A stretch of 64,000 nt of DNA from Streptomyces sp. NBC_01298 (GTDB lineage Bacteria > Actinomycetota > Actinomycetes > Streptomycetales > Streptomycetaceae). The notes beneath the pieces were generated by a model that was given only the letters and a program-made list of their open reading frames with translations, ran no database searches and was not told the DNA's origin. The stretch spans positions 1,674,001 through 1,738,000 of the forward strand of contig NZ_CP108414.1 of NCBI RefSeq assembly GCF_035978755.1. The letters run 5' to 3'. This document shows positions 9,011 to 18,920 of the stretch, one piece after another. The translations under genes and the position numbers were made by a program. Positions within the stretch are counted from its first letter, which is position 1. Every line of letters begins with the position of its first letter.

Positions 9011-10170
9011 TGCTTTTCCTGGTCCTCGAGGCCGGTGGAGGTGTCGCGCCGGCCGAACTGCGCGTAGCGCTCGTACCGCTCGACGCGCCGGCGCGTGGCC
9101 CGGCGGAAGCGGCGGGCGACGAGCCGGGAGAGGTCGGCGGCGCCGACCATGCCGGCCTCGGGGCCGAGCTGGGCCTTGGCGATACGGGCCTCGGGGCGGT
9201 ATCCGCGGCCGGTGAGGTGGCGGCGGAAGGCGTCGCGGGCGGGGCCGATCAGCAGGTCGTCGGCGGCGCTGACGCCGCCGCCGATGACGAAGCAGGAGGG
9301 GTCGAGGGCGGCCGCGAGGTTGGCGATGCCGACGCCGAGCCACTGCCCGATGTCCTGGAGCAGCTCGACGCACATGGCGTCGCCCTCGCGGGCCAGCTCG
9401 GTGATGAGCGGCCCGGTGATCTCCTGGACGTTGCCGCCGACGCGGGCGATGAGGTTGTGGGCGACCGGGGAGTCGGCGGCGGCCAGCTCGCGGGCCTCGC
9501 GGACCAGGGCGTTCCCGGAGCTGTACTGCTCCCAGCAGCCGCGGTTGCCGCAGGGGCACCGGTGTCCCCCGGGGACCACCTGCATGTGGCCGAACTCGCC
9601 CGCGACCCCGTAGCGGCCGCGCTTGACCTGGCCGCCTTCGAGGATGGCCCCGCCGATCCCGGTGCCCAGGGTGATCATGACCAGGTGGTCCTCGCCCCGG
9701 CCGGCGCCGAAGCGCCATTCGGCCCAGGCGGCGGTGTTGGCATCGTTGTCCACCATGACCGGGACCGCGAGCCGGGACTGGAGCGCGTCGCGCAGCGGTT
9801 CGTCGCGCCAGGCCAGGTGCGGGGCGAACAGGACGCGGGAGCGGTCGGCGTCGACCCAGCCGGCGGCGCCGATGCCCACGGCGTGCACGTCGTGCCGGTC
9901 GGAGAGGTCGAGGACCAGCTCGACGATGGTGTCCTCGACGACCTTGGGGCTCTTGGACTTGTCCGGGGTCTCGGTCCGGATCTTCTCCAGGATGACCCCG
10001 TCGGCGTCGACGACCCCGGCCATCACCTTGGTGCCGCCGATGTCGATGCCGACGGTCGGAACGCGCGGTGCGGTCAGGTGCGACCTGCGCTCACGGGTCC
10101 CGATGGTCCGCAGGACGGTGCCCCGCGCCGCCCCCCGGTGGGCGAGCGTGAAGTCCCGGTACGTGCTCAT
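9007..10170 (-). CDS. ROK family sugar kinase (glucokinase-like)
   Basis: Cytoplasmic ATP-dependent sugar kinase of the ROK family. Of 387 residues, the phosphate-binding loop VGIDIGGTKVMAGV lies at about 40-53, the catalytic Asp in VDNDANTAAWAEW (about 145), MITLGTGIGG at about 170, and the zinc motif CPCGNRGCWEQY at about 210. There is no N-terminal winged helix, so this is the enzyme type, not a ROK repressor. The first 38 residues and the basic C-terminal tail (RRFRRATRRRVERYERY) extend beyond usual glucokinases. It lies 16 bases downstream of a sugar ABC transporter operon and probably phosphorylates the imported sugar. Confidence 0.85.
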   Translation of the reverse strand: MSTYRDFTLAHRGAARGTVLRTIGTRERRSHLTAPRVPTVGIDIGGTKVMAGVVDADGVILEKIRTETPDKSKSPKVVEDTIVELVLDLSDRHDVHAVGIGAAGWVDADRSRVLFAPHLAWRDEPLRDALQSRLAVPVMVDNDANTAAWAEWRFGAGRGEDHLVMITLGTGIGGAILEGGQVKRGRYGVAGEFGHMQVVPGGHRCPCGNRGCWEQYSSGNALVREARELAAADSPVAHNLIARVGGNVQEITGPLITELAREGDAMCVELLQDIGQWLGVGIANLAAALDPSCFVIGGGVSAADDLLIGPARDAFRRHLTGRGYRPEARIAKAQLGPEAGMVGAADLSRLVARRFRRATRRRVERYERYAQFGRRDTSTGLEDQEKQ

Positions 10171-10186
10171 CGAGTCGTGTCGTCCC

Positions 10187-11071
<885 letters not shown>

Positions 11072-11073
11072 CG

Positions 11074-12129
11074 TCACTTCGCCTCCGCCCGCTTGCGGAC
11101 CCATGCGTTGAGCAGCGTGGCCAGCAGCAGCATCGCGCCGAGGAAGAACTTGAACCAGTCCGGGTTCCACTGCGCGTACACGATGCCGTTGCTGGTCATG
11201 CCGAAGATGAAGGCGCCCACGGCGGAGCCGATGGCCGAGCCGTAGCCGCCGGTCATCAGACAGCCGCCGATGACGGCGGCGATGATGTAGAGGAACTCGT
11301 TGCCGACCCCCTCGCCCGACTGGACCACGTCGAACGAGAAGAGGATGTGCTGCCCGGAGATCCAGGCGCACAGGGCGACGCCCATGTACAGGCCGATACG
11401 GGTCTTCACGACGGGTACCCCGGTCGCGCGGGCCGCGTCCGCGCCGCCGCCGACGGCGAAGATCCAGTTCCCGGCGCGGGTGCGCAGCAGGATCCAGGTG
11501 GCCACGGCGACCAGCACCAGCCACCACAGGATGGTGACCTTGAGGGTGACCGAGCCGAAGGTCCACTGCGAGGCGAAGAGCGCGCGGGCGGAGGAGAAGC
11601 CCTCCATGTCGGCGATGGTCTTGGTGGAGACCGAGCCGCTGATCAGCTTGGTGAAGCCGAGGTTCAGGCCGGTCAGCATCAGGAAGGTGCCGAGCGTGAT
11701 GATGAAGCTGGGCAGTTTCGTACGGGTCAGCATGAACCCGTTGAAGAACCCGATCCCCAGGGTGACCAGCAGCGATACGAGGACGCCCACCCAGACGTTG
11801 GCGGTCATCTGGTAACTGAACATCGAGCTGAGCAGCGCCGATGAGGTGACCATGACCCCGGCGGACAGGTCGAACTCTCCGCCGATCATGAGCAGGGCCA
11901 CCGGGACGGCCATGATGCCGATGGTGGAGGCCGAGTACAGGATCGTGCTCAGGCTGGAAGCCCGCAGGAAGCTGTCGGCCGCGAAGGAGAAGAAGACGAA
12001 GACGGCCACCGCGCCGACCACCGCGCCGAGCTCGGGCCGGCCCAGCAGGCGGCGCAGCAGCGAGGTGGGCGCGAGCCTCTCGTCGCGCGGGGCGGGGGCG
12101 GGAGCCGGGGCCTTGGTGGCGGTGCTCAT
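11074..12129 (-). CDS. sugar ABC transporter permease (RbsC/XylH/FrcC type)
   Basis: Integral membrane subunit of 351 residues with about nine to ten hydrophobic segments, starting after a proline-alanine-rich N-terminal tail of 25 residues. Family features include [12 protein letters not shown] (about 85-96), [19 protein letters not shown] (about 140) and [19 protein letters not shown] near the C-terminus. Its ATG overlaps the stop of the binding-protein gene by four bases (12126-12129), and the ATPase follows directly. Confidence 0.88.
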   Translation of the reverse strand: MSTATKAPAPAPAPRDERLAPTSLLRRLLGRPELGAVVGAVAVFVFFSFAADSFLRASSLSTILYSASTIGIMAVPVALLMIGGEFDLSAGVMVTSSALLSSMFSYQMTANVWVGVLVSLLVTLGIGFFNGFMLTRTKLPSFIITLGTFLMLTGLNLGFTKLISGSVSTKTIADMEGFSSARALFASQWTFGSVTLKVTILWWLVLVAVATWILLRTRAGNWIFAVGGGADAARATGVPVVKTRIGLYMGVALCAWISGQHILFSFDVVQSGEGVGNEFLYIIAAVIGGCLMTGGYGSAIGSAVGAFIFGMTSNGIVYAQWNPDWFKFFLGAMLLLATLLNAWVRKRAEAK

Positions 12130-13145
12130 CGGCTGCCCCGGTTGATGAACTTCTCCAGCGTGGCGGCCTCGGCCCCGGTGACGATCTGCGGCCCGGTGAG
12201 CACCGGCAGGCCGCCGCCGAGCACGTCGGCGTTGTAGCGGTAGAGCCAGAGCAGGTCGACGGCCTCGTAGCCCTGGAGGTAGGGCTGCTGGTCGACGGCG
12301 AATCCGAGGGCGCCGGACTTCAGGTCGCGGGCCACCGAGGCGTTCAGGTCGAAGGTGTCCACCTCGGCCTTGCTGCCCGCCGCGTCCTTGGCCTTGACGG
12401 CCGTGGGAGCGAAGGGCGCGCCGAGGGTGACGATCGCGTCGACGGAGGGGTCGGCCTGGAGCTTGGCCTGCAGGGCCGCCTGGACGGACGGCATGTTGGT
12501 GCCCTCGACGTACAGGTTCTCCATGGTCCCGCCGGACTCGCCGAAGGTCTTCTTCGCTCCGGCGCAGCGCTGCTCGTGGCCCACGTTACCCTGCTCGTGC
12601 AGGACGCAGACGGCCTTCTTGCGGCCGCGCTTGCCCAGCTCGGTGCCGACCGCCTCGCCGGCGATCACCTCGTCCTGGCCGATGTGGGTGAGCGCGCCGT
12701 ACTCGGCGGACTGGGCGGATCCGGAGTTGACCGTGATCACCGGGATGCCGGCCTTGACGGCCTTGGCGAGGACGTCCTTGAGTGCCTCGGGCTTGGCCAG
12801 GGAGACGATCAGCCCGTCGACCTTCTGGTCGATGGCGTTCTGGACGAACTGGGCCTGCTGCTGTGCCTGGTCGTCGTGGGCGTAGACGAAGTTGATGTTG
12901 TCCTTCGCCGCGGCCTCCTTGGCCCCCTTCTGCACGATGTCCCAGAAGGTGTCGCCGTCGCCCGCGTGGGTGACCATCGCGAAGGTCCAGCGCGGGGTGG
13001 AGACGGCGGGCCGGCCCGCCGCCTCGGCCTTCGCGCGGTCCTCGGCGCGCTTGCCGCCCGTACTGCTGCAGCCCACGAGGGAGGCACCCAGTACCGCCGC
13101 GAGCACCGCGCCCACGAGGCGTACCCCTGTCCGAACCCTAGCCAC
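12126..13145 (-). CDS. sugar-binding lipoprotein (periplasmic-binding protein type 1 fold)
   Basis: Extracellular substrate-binding protein for the importer encoded downstream. GTG 13145 is proposed, giving [19 protein letters not shown] and a lipobox LVGC at about residue 26; the upstream open frame to 13256 runs through a 12-base tandem repeat and would add an unlikely lysine/arginine-rich leader. The fold is Peripla_BP_4 ([56 protein letters not shown]). Ligand unknown; the FrcB/RbsB type and the adjacent ROK kinase suggest a monosaccharide. Confidence 0.85.
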   Translation of the reverse strand: MARVRTGVRLVGAVLAAVLGASLVGCSSTGGKRAEDRAKAEAAGRPAVSTPRWTFAMVTHAGDGDTFWDIVQKGAKEAAAKDNINFVYAHDDQAQQQAQFVQNAIDQKVDGLIVSLAKPEALKDVLAKAVKAGIPVITVNSGSAQSAEYGALTHIGQDEVIAGEAVGTELGKRGRKKAVCVLHEQGNVGHEQRCAGAKKTFGESGGTMENLYVEGTNMPSVQAALQAKLQADPSVDAIVTLGAPFAPTAVKAKDAAGSKAEVDTFDLNASVARDLKSGALGFAVDQQPYLQGYEAVDLLWLYRYNADVLGGGLPVLTGPQIVTGAEAATLEKFINRGSR

Positions 13146-13161
13146 GTCTGCCCGTGCCTTT

Positions 13162-13197
13162 CGCTTGTCGGGTCGCTTGTCGGCTCGCTTGCCGGCC
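13162..13197. repeat. 12-bp tandem repeat, three copies
   Basis: Units CGCTTGTCGGGT, CGCTTGTCGGCT and CGCTTGCCGGCC follow one another just upstream of the proposed start of the sugar-binding protein gene. On the minus strand they would encode a Lys/Arg/Asp leader if translated, which argues for the start downstream of them. Confidence 0.7.
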
Positions 13198-13339
13198 CGC
13201 TCCGCGAGCGCTGTCCCGCCGCGGTACCCGGTCGTCAAAACGATCATATGTGTCAAGCCGCAGCCGCCCAGTATCCGTCACAGTGCACCATGCGAGCCAT
13301 CGGGGTCATTGCGGACCGTGCCGGACACAGCGGGACAGA

Positions 13340-13375
13340 TTGACAGCTCCCCCGGACGGGGTCACGTTGAGTGCA
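13340..13375 (+). promoter_or_regulatory. promoter fused to start codon (leaderless) of Gfo/Idh/MocA gene
   Basis: TTGACA at 13340-13345, a 17-base spacer and CACGTT at 13363-13368 form a fair promoter. Its expected transcription start falls on or next to the ATG at 13375. No ribosome binding site is seen, which fits a leaderless mRNA. Inference. Confidence 0.5.
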
Positions 13376-14379
13376 TGCGCATCGGGCTCATCGGAACGGG
13401 CCGGATCGGTTCCTTCCACGCGGCGGCACTGGCCCGGCAGGCGGACGCGAGCTCGCTGCTGCTCGCCGACGCCGACCCCGCGCGGGCGGTGCGCCTCGCC
13501 GACCGGCTCGGGGCCACCGCCGCGCCCACCGTCGAGCAGATCTTCACCTGGGGCGTGGACGCGGTGGTGATCGCCTGCGCCACCGAGGGGCACGCGGACC
13601 TGGTCGTACGGGCCGTCCGCGGCGGGCTGCCGGTGTTCTGCGAGAAACCGCTCGCCCCGGACCTGAACCGCACCCTGGGGGTGCTGCGCGAGGTGGCGGC
13701 CGTCGGCGGGGTGCTCCAGCTCGGCTTCATGCGCCGCTTCGACGCGGGCTACACGACGGCGCGCGAGCTGGTCCGCTCCGGGGCTCTGGGCCGGCTGCAC
13801 ACCGTACGGACCACGACGGCGGATCCCTCGCCGCCGGACGCCGCGTACCTGCGGACCTCGGGCGGGCTGTACCGAGACTGCCTGGTGCACGACTTCGACA
13901 TGGTCCGCTGGGTGACCGGTCACGAGGTGCGCGAGGTGTACGCGACCGGGTCGGACGCGGGGCCGGCGCGGTTCCGGGAGGCCGGGGACGTCGACACGGT
14001 CGCCGCCGTCCTCACCCTGGACGACGGGACGCTGGTCTCCAGTACCGGGACGCGGTGCAACGGCGCCGGGTACGACGTGCGGATGGAGCTGGCCGGGGAG
14101 CTGGACCAGGTCTCCACGGGCCTGGACGACCGTACGCCGATCGCCTCGACCGAACCCCAGGGCCCGCCCCCGGCCACCAAGCCGTGGCCGGGATTCCTGG
14201 AACGCTTCGCTCCCGCCTACGAGGCCGAGCTGGCGGCCTTCGTCCGGCTGGTGCGGGGCGAGGGGCCCAATCCGTGCGACGGGGTCGAGGCGCTCGCCGC
14301 GTTCCGGGTGGCGGAGGCCTGCGAGCTCTCGCGGCGGGAGCGGCGCGGCGTGGCGCTGGAGGAGCTCGCTGATCTCTGA
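13375..14379 (+). CDS. Gfo/Idh/MocA family NAD(P)-dependent oxidoreductase (inositol/sugar dehydrogenase-like)
   Basis: Cytoplasmic dehydrogenase of 334 residues. The Rossmann fold starts at once with MRIGLIGTGRIGSFHA. The family motif EKPL (VFCEKPLAPD, about residue 95), GFMRRFD and the active-site region DCLVHDFDMVRWVTG (about 170, with Asp and His of the usual DxxxHD pattern) point to myo-inositol or sugar dehydrogenases. The gene is divergent from the sugar ABC transporter-ROK operon, so it probably oxidises the imported sugar. A reading frame extending far upstream is an artefact of high GC. Its start appears leaderless. Confidence 0.87.
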   Translation: MRIGLIGTGRIGSFHAAALARQADASSLLLADADPARAVRLADRLGATAAPTVEQIFTWGVDAVVIACATEGHADLVVRAVRGGLPVFCEKPLAPDLNRTLGVLREVAAVGGVLQLGFMRRFDAGYTTARELVRSGALGRLHTVRTTTADPSPPDAAYLRTSGGLYRDCLVHDFDMVRWVTGHEVREVYATGSDAGPARFREAGDVDTVAAVLTLDDGTLVSSTGTRCNGAGYDVRMELAGELDQVSTGLDDRTPIASTEPQGPPPATKPWPGFLERFAPAYEAELAAFVRLVRGEGPNPCDGVEALAAFRVAEACELSRRERRGVALEELADL

Positions 14380-14399
14380 GGTCGGCCCCCGCACGGCCG

Positions 14400-15584
14400 C
14401 TACCAGCGCACCGGGTGGCGGGTGGTCCCCCGGACCAGGGTCCCGGGCGCCCATTCGAGGACGGCCGGCTCCTCCCGGAGGGCCGGGAAGCGCTCCACCA
14501 GGGACCGGATCGCGATCCGGCCCTCCAGCCGGCCGAGCGGCGCGGCGACGCAGTGGTGGATGCCGTGGCCGAAGGCGATGTGCCCGCCCCGGCCGGGGCG
14601 GCGGATGTCGAAGGTGTCGGGGCTGTCGAACCGGGCGGGGTCCCGGTCCGCCGCGGCGAGGCAGACCAGGATGGCGGAGCCCGCCTCGATGAAGGTGCCG
14701 CCGATCTCCAGGTCCGTGCCGGCGAAGCGGAACGTGGCCGTCTCGACCGGGCCGTCGTAGCGCAGGATCTCCTCGACGGCGCCGTCGATCAGGCCGCCGG
14801 GGTCGGCGCGCAGGGCGGCGAGCTCGTCGGGGTGGGCCAGGAGCGCCCGCATCCCGTTGGAGACCAGGTGCACGGTGGTCTCGTGCCCGCCGACCATCAT
14901 CAGGACGGCCATGGCGACCAGTTCCCGCCGCGAGAGCCGGTCGCCCCCGTCGTCCCTGCTGGTCACCCAGTCGCTGAGCAGGTCCTCGCCCGGATCGGCG
15001 ATCCTGGCGTCGACGAGCCCGGCCGTGTAGGCGGTCATGGCGCGCACGGCCGCGTTCTCCGACTCGACCCCGGTGGGCGAGACCATCTCGGTGATCCAGC
15101 CGTGGAACGCGCCGCGGTCCGCCTCGGGAACCCCGAGGAGCTCGCAGATCACGGTCATGGGCAGCGGCTGCGCGAAGGCCTCGATCAGGTCGGCCCGACG
15201 CCCGGGAAGGGCCTCCATCGCGTCGAGCAGTCCGTCGACGATCTCCTGGATGCGCGCGCGCAGTCCCTCGATCCGGCCCGGGGCGAAGGAGCGGGAGACC
15301 AGCCGGCGCAGCCGGGTGTGGTCGGGCGGGTCGGCGCGCATCATGTTGGCGCTGGCCTCGGTCCGCTCCCGGTCGGTGTAGATCCCGGAGGTCAGCCAGT
15401 TCTTGGACACCGCGGGGTGTGTGAGGGCCTGGCGGGCCTCCTGGTGACCGACGATCAGCCAGACCTCCTGGCCGTCCGCCGCCTTCACGCGGTGGAGCGG
15501 CCCTTCCGCGCGCAGGCGCGCGTAGTGGGGGTAGGGGTTCTCGTTGAAGTCTTCAGCGATCGAACTGAGGTCCAGAACCGGCAT
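14400..15584 (-). CDS. cytochrome P450
   Basis: Soluble bacterial class I P450 of 394 residues; needs ferredoxin and reductase partners, which are not encoded nearby. The I-helix motif MMVGGHETT (about residue 235), the K-helix EEILR (EXXR, about 273) and the heme loop FGHGIHHCVAAPLGRLE (about 335-351, Cys ligand) are intact. The acid-alcohol pair of the I helix is Glu-Thr-Thr with His before it. Substrate unknown. It lies tail to tail with the Gfo/Idh/MocA gene, 20 bases apart. I see no biosynthetic cluster around it. Confidence 0.93.
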   Translation of the reverse strand: MPVLDLSSIAEDFNENPYPHYARLRAEGPLHRVKAADGQEVWLIVGHQEARQALTHPAVSKNWLTSGIYTDRERTEASANMMRADPPDHTRLRRLVSRSFAPGRIEGLRARIQEIVDGLLDAMEALPGRRADLIEAFAQPLPMTVICELLGVPEADRGAFHGWITEMVSPTGVESENAAVRAMTAYTAGLVDARIADPGEDLLSDWVTSRDDGGDRLSRRELVAMAVLMMVGGHETTVHLVSNGMRALLAHPDELAALRADPGGLIDGAVEEILRYDGPVETATFRFAGTDLEIGGTFIEAGSAILVCLAAADRDPARFDSPDTFDIRRPGRGGHIAFGHGIHHCVAAPLGRLEGRIAIRSLVERFPALREEPAVLEWAPGTLVRGTTRHPVRW

Positions 15585-15638
15585 GTCGCCACCCTAGAGC
15601 GGGAGTTGACATATCCCGAGCGGCTTTCGGACATTCGT

Positions 15639-16553
15639 TCAGCCAGCCGCGCGCCGCCCCCAGGCAGTACCCGCGAGTACGAGCGCGACCCCGGCGAACC
15701 CGGCCGCGCCGAGCCGCTCGCCGCCCAGTGCGATGCCCGCCGCGGCGGCCCACAGGGGTTCGGTGCCGAGGAGCAGGCTGACGCGGGAGGGGGAGGTGCG
15801 GCGGACGGCCCACATCTGCACGAAGAAGGCGAACAGGGTGCAGAAGACGGAGAGGAAGGCGAGTCCGGCCCACTCGGCCGGGCCGAAGTCGGCGGCGGCC
15901 GCCCAGGGGCTCGCGCCGGTTCCGGGCAGCAGGGCCAGTACGGCGAACACGGCGACCGCCGTCCCGAGCTGGACGGTGGTCAGGGAGAGCGAGTCGGCTT
16001 CCTGCACGGCCTTGATCCGGGCCATGAGCAGGACGTGCGCCGTCCGCGCGAGCGCGGCGCCGAGGATGAGGAGGTCGCCCGTGCTCGGGGTGGTGAAGCC
16101 CGCCCCCTGGGTGAGGAGCACGACTCCGCAGACGGAGACGGCCGCGGCGCCGAGGAAGGCGGGCGAAGGGGCTTCGCGCCGGACGGCCGACTCGGCGAGC
16201 GGGGTGAAGATCATGGTCAGGCTGATGATGAGCCCGGCGTTGGTGGCCGAGGTGTGGACGACCCCGTAGGTCTCCAGCAGGAAGATCCCGCCGAGTACGA
16301 GTCCCAGTACTCCGGCGCCGCGCAGCTGGGCGGGCGTCAGCGCGCGCAGCTTGCGCCGGCCGGCGAGGGCGAGGACGGGCAGGACCAGCGCGAAGCGCAG
16401 GACGAGCACCGCGATCACGGTGTGCGTGGTGGTGACGCCCTTGGCGGCGAGGTAGCTGCCGCCCCAGACGACGGCGACCAGCAGGACCGGCAGATCGGCG
16501 AGCCAGGCCCGGCGGGGGGCGGCGACGGGAGCGGGGGCGGCGAGAGTGGACAC
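15639..16553 (-). CDS. EamA/DMT family transporter
   Basis: Ten-segment drug/metabolite transporter of 304 residues, built from two EamA repeats (about 20-145 and 160-300). Visible features include LLVAVVWGGSYLAAKGVT in the first repeat and PSRVSLLLGTEPLWAAAAGIALGGE near the end of the second. The GTG start at 16553 is the first good start. Substrate unknown, presumably efflux of a small metabolite. It is transcribed toward the P450 gene on the same strand with a 54-base gap. Confidence 0.85.
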   Translation of the reverse strand: MSTLAAPAPVAAPRRAWLADLPVLLVAVVWGGSYLAAKGVTTTHTVIAVLVLRFALVLPVLALAGRRKLRALTPAQLRGAGVLGLVLGGIFLLETYGVVHTSATNAGLIISLTMIFTPLAESAVRREAPSPAFLGAAAVSVCGVVLLTQGAGFTTPSTGDLLILGAALARTAHVLLMARIKAVQEADSLSLTTVQLGTAVAVFAVLALLPGTGASPWAAAADFGPAEWAGLAFLSVFCTLFAFFVQMWAVRRTSPSRVSLLLGTEPLWAAAAGIALGGERLGAAGFAGVALVLAGTAWGRRAAG

Positions 16554-16646
16554 CGGTTCTCCAACGGCAGAAGGCAGGTGGAGACTACGGCGGCTCGCAC
16601 GGGGGAAGCGCCCAAGCTACCCGAGCGTGATCGGCCGGTCGAGCCT

Positions 16647-16694
16647 TTTGATCCCCGGTTTGATCCCTGGCCTGAACCCCGGCTTGAACCCCGG
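16647..16694. repeat. 12-bp tandem repeat, four copies
   Basis: Four head-to-tail units TTTGATCCCCGG, TTTGATCCCTGG, CCTGAACCCCGG and CTTGAACCCCGG. They fill the gap just past the stop of the DHFR-like gene (minus strand) and upstream of the DMT gene. Two unit pairs show that the array grew by duplication followed by point change. Confidence 0.85.
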
Positions 16695-16696
16695 TG

Positions 16697-17311
16697 TCAC
16701 TCGAAGGTGCCGAACGCGGCGCGCCCCTTCGGCCGGTAGCTGTGGATGGCCGTGCCGGCCGAGGTGGTGCGGGAGCCCGTCAGCTCGAAGGCCGTCGGCA
16801 GCCCGCCCGTCGGGAACAGCCGACGCCCGCCGCCCAGGAAGACGGGGAAGACCAGCAGGTTCAGCTCGTCCACCAGGTCCCGCGCCAGCAGCCACCGCGC
16901 GAGCGCGCCGCTGCCGTGCACCTGCACCTCCCCCTCGGTCGCGTCCTTGATCCGTACGACCTCGCTCTGCAGCTGCTCCCCGTCGATCGCCGTGGCGGGG
17001 CCCCAGGCGGGTTCCTTGAGCGTGGTCGAAGCCACGTACTTGGGCAGCCCGTTCAGCCTGCTCGCGACCGGGTCGGCGGGGTCGTCGTGCTGGGGCCAGT
17101 ACGCGGCGAAGATCTCGTAGGTCCGGCGCCCGAGGAGGAAGGCCCCGGCCCGGTCGAAGACCTCGGTGATGAACTCCCCCATGCCCTCGTCGGCGAAGGG
17201 CACGAGCCACCCGCCGTACGCGAACCCGCCGCTGGGGTCCTCCTCCGGGCCCCCCGGTGCCTGCATCACGCCGTCGAGGGTCAGGAAGGTGGTGAGGGTC
17301 AGCTTTCCCAT
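16697..17311 (-). CDS. dihydrofolate reductase family protein (RibD C-terminal-like)
   Basis: Probable NADPH-dependent reductase of the DHFR/RibD_C superfamily, 204 residues, cytoplasmic. It starts MGKLTLTTFLTLDGVMQAPGG and carries GAFLLGRRTYEIFAAYWP (about 70-87), VQVHGSGALARWLL (about 130) and LNLLVFPVFLGGGRRLFP (about 150), all typical of the YwjB/YyaP group. These proteins are not the housekeeping DHFR; substrate unknown. The ATG at 17311 has a modest upstream GGAGC. Confidence 0.87.
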   Translation of the reverse strand: MGKLTLTTFLTLDGVMQAPGGPEEDPSGGFAYGGWLVPFADEGMGEFITEVFDRAGAFLLGRRTYEIFAAYWPQHDDPADPVASRLNGLPKYVASTTLKEPAWGPATAIDGEQLQSEVVRIKDATEGEVQVHGSGALARWLLARDLVDELNLLVFPVFLGGGRRLFPTGGLPTAFELTGSRTTSAGTAIHSYRPKGRAAFGTFE

Positions 17312-17481
17312 GGCACTGCGCTCCTTGGCTCCGGTACGTCCACTGTCACGGGTTCAGACTCCCGGGCCGCCCGGAACTCATCGCTCCGGCGCGCGCGAAC
17401 GCGATGTCCGTTTCCCGCCAGCGCCTTTGCTCCCTGGGCGATTTCATTGAACTCACAACCAATCGACGCGGGAGGAACACC

Positions 17482-18252
17482 ATGAACGGCAATGGCGGCG
17501 ACAACGGCACCGGCACGGGCACGGGCACCGCAGTGGCCCTGGTGACCGGTGGCAGCAGGGGAATCGGCGCGGCGACCGCCCTGCGGCTGGCGCGGGACGG
17601 TGCCGACGTCGCGATCACCTACGTCAGCGACAGCGCCGCGGCGGCCCAGGTGGTCGGCAAGATCGAGGCGCTCGGGCGGCGCGGCCTGGCGCTGCGCGCC
17701 GACTCGGGGGACGCGGAGCGGGCCGCCGCGGTGGTCGAGGAGACGGTACGGGGCCTGGGCCGGCTCGACGTCCTGGTGAACAACGCCGGGGCGGGCGTGC
17801 TCGGACCGCTGGAGGGGCTCACCCTCGCGGACGTGGACCGGGTCCTCTCGGTCAACGTACGGGGCGCCTTCCTGGCCTCCCAGGCGGCGGCCGGGCGCCT
17901 GGACCGCGGCGGGCGGATCATCACCATCGGCAGCTGCATGACCCAGCGCGTGCCGGGGCCGGGCGGCACCCTGTACGCGATGAGCAAGGCGGCGCTGACC
18001 GGGCTCACCAAGGCCCTCTCGCGGGAGCTCGGCGAGCGCGGGATCACCGCCAACCTGGTCCACCCGGGCCCGGTGGACACCGACATGAACCCGGCGAACG
18101 GCCCGTACGCCGCCTCGCAGTCGGCCATGACGGCCCTGGGCCGCTTCGCCACGCCGGAAGAGGTGGCCGCCATGGTGTCCTTCCTGGCGGGCCCGGACTC
18201 CGCGTACGTCACGGGCGCCGAGTTCTCGGTGGACGGCGGCCACGCGGCGTAG
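17482..18252 (+). CDS. short-chain dehydrogenase/reductase
   Basis: Classical SDR of 256 residues. Cofactor motif TGGSRGIG (about residues 22-29), NNAG (about 101), catalytic Ser in IGSCM (about 152) and Tyr-Lys in YAMSK (about 166-170) are present. Alanine-free acidic residues after the second strand are absent (TYVSDSAAAAQ), which suggests NADP. ATG 17482 has GGAGG at 17471-17475. The N-terminus has a short Gly-Thr repeat. It is divergent from the DHFR-like gene; substrate unknown. Its TAG stop is the first base triplet of a tandem repeat. Confidence 0.9.
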   Translation: MNGNGGDNGTGTGTGTAVALVTGGSRGIGAATALRLARDGADVAITYVSDSAAAAQVVGKIEALGRRGLALRADSGDAERAAAVVEETVRGLGRLDVLVNNAGAGVLGPLEGLTLADVDRVLSVNVRGAFLASQAAAGRLDRGGRIITIGSCMTQRVPGPGGTLYAMSKAALTGLTKALSRELGERGITANLVHPGPVDTDMNPANGPYAASQSAMTALGRFATPEEVAAMVSFLAGPDSAYVTGAEFSVDGGHAA

Positions 18253-18311
18253 GCCGTGGCCGGCCCGTAAGCCGTGGCCGGCCCGTAGGCCGTGGGCGGC
18301 CCGTAGGCCGT
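18250..18311. repeat. 18-bp tandem repeat, about 3.4 copies, starting at a stop codon
   Basis: Units at 18250-18267, 18268-18285 and 18286-18303 (T-A-(G/A)-GCCGTGG-(C/G)-CGGCCCG) with a partial fourth. The first unit supplies the TAG stop of the SDR gene, and each unit restores a stop in the same frame. The array lies in the convergent gap before the next minus-strand gene. Confidence 0.85.
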
Positions 18312-18790
18312 CAGGGCAGCCAGCGGCCGTCCTTCATCAGGTCGCGTCCGGCGATCTCGTCCGCCTCGCGCCAGGCCTGGATCCACACGGGCGTGACCCG
18401 GAAGTACGGATAGGGCGTCTTCAGGCTGCTCGGGTCGAAGCCGGAGTGCGCCGCGAAGGCCTCGATCTCGCCGGGCGCCAGCTCCGCCGCCTCCAGCCGG
18501 GTCACGGCGCCCTCCACGAGGACCACGTCGCGGGTCGCGCCGAAGGCGAGGCGCACACGGCCGCTCGCCGCGAGGTTGCGGCCGGTGGGCAGGGTGCGCC
18601 CGGTCGACATCAGGAAGCTCTCGCCGTCCCACCGGAAGGAGAGGGGCACGAGACAGGCGACGCCCGTGGCGTCGGCGGTGGCGACCCAGACGTCGATGTC
18701 GCTCTCGAAGCGGGCCAGCGCGTCCTTGCGCCGCTGCTCCGTCGTGCGTGGCGTGCTCTGGGTCGTGCTCTGCGGCGTGCTCTGCGTCAT
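18311..18790 (-). CDS. pyridoxamine 5'-phosphate oxidase-like flavin-binding protein
   Basis: Split-barrel FMN/F420-binding domain protein of 159 residues. The fold is seen in DIDVWVATADATGVACLVPLSF (about 30-52), NLAASGRVRLAFG and DVVLVEGAVTRLEA, with the C-terminal FRVTPVWIQAWREADE typical of the actinobacterial F420-binding or PNPOx-like group. The N-terminus is a Thr/Gln/Ser-rich low-complexity stretch (MTQSTPQSTTQSTPRTTEQ) that may be partly untranslated. Substrate unknown. Confidence 0.8.
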   Translation of the reverse strand: MTQSTPQSTTQSTPRTTEQRRKDALARFESDIDVWVATADATGVACLVPLSFRWDGESFLMSTGRTLPTGRNLAASGRVRLAFGATRDVVLVEGAVTRLEAAELAPGEIEAFAAHSGFDPSSLKTPYPYFRVTPVWIQAWREADEIAGRDLMKDGRWLP

Positions 18791-18920
18791 CGTGGCCCCC
18801 GGGTGTCCGCCGTCCGCTGTAGCGGCAGGCTAGCGGGCCGGGCGTTCCGCACGCCCCGCGGGGGCAACAACGCATGCGCACAAGGCCCTTGGGGGCGCGA
18901 ACCCCGCACGCACACGAACG

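Noticed and set aside
13146..13256. Extended N-terminus of the sugar-binding protein
   Set aside because: Would place 37 mostly charged residues from a tandem repeat before the signal peptide; the GTG at 13145 gives a normal lipoprotein leader.
16647..18311. CRISPR array suggested by the short tandem repeats
   Set aside because: Units are directly adjacent with no unique spacers and no cas genes are present; they are minisatellites.
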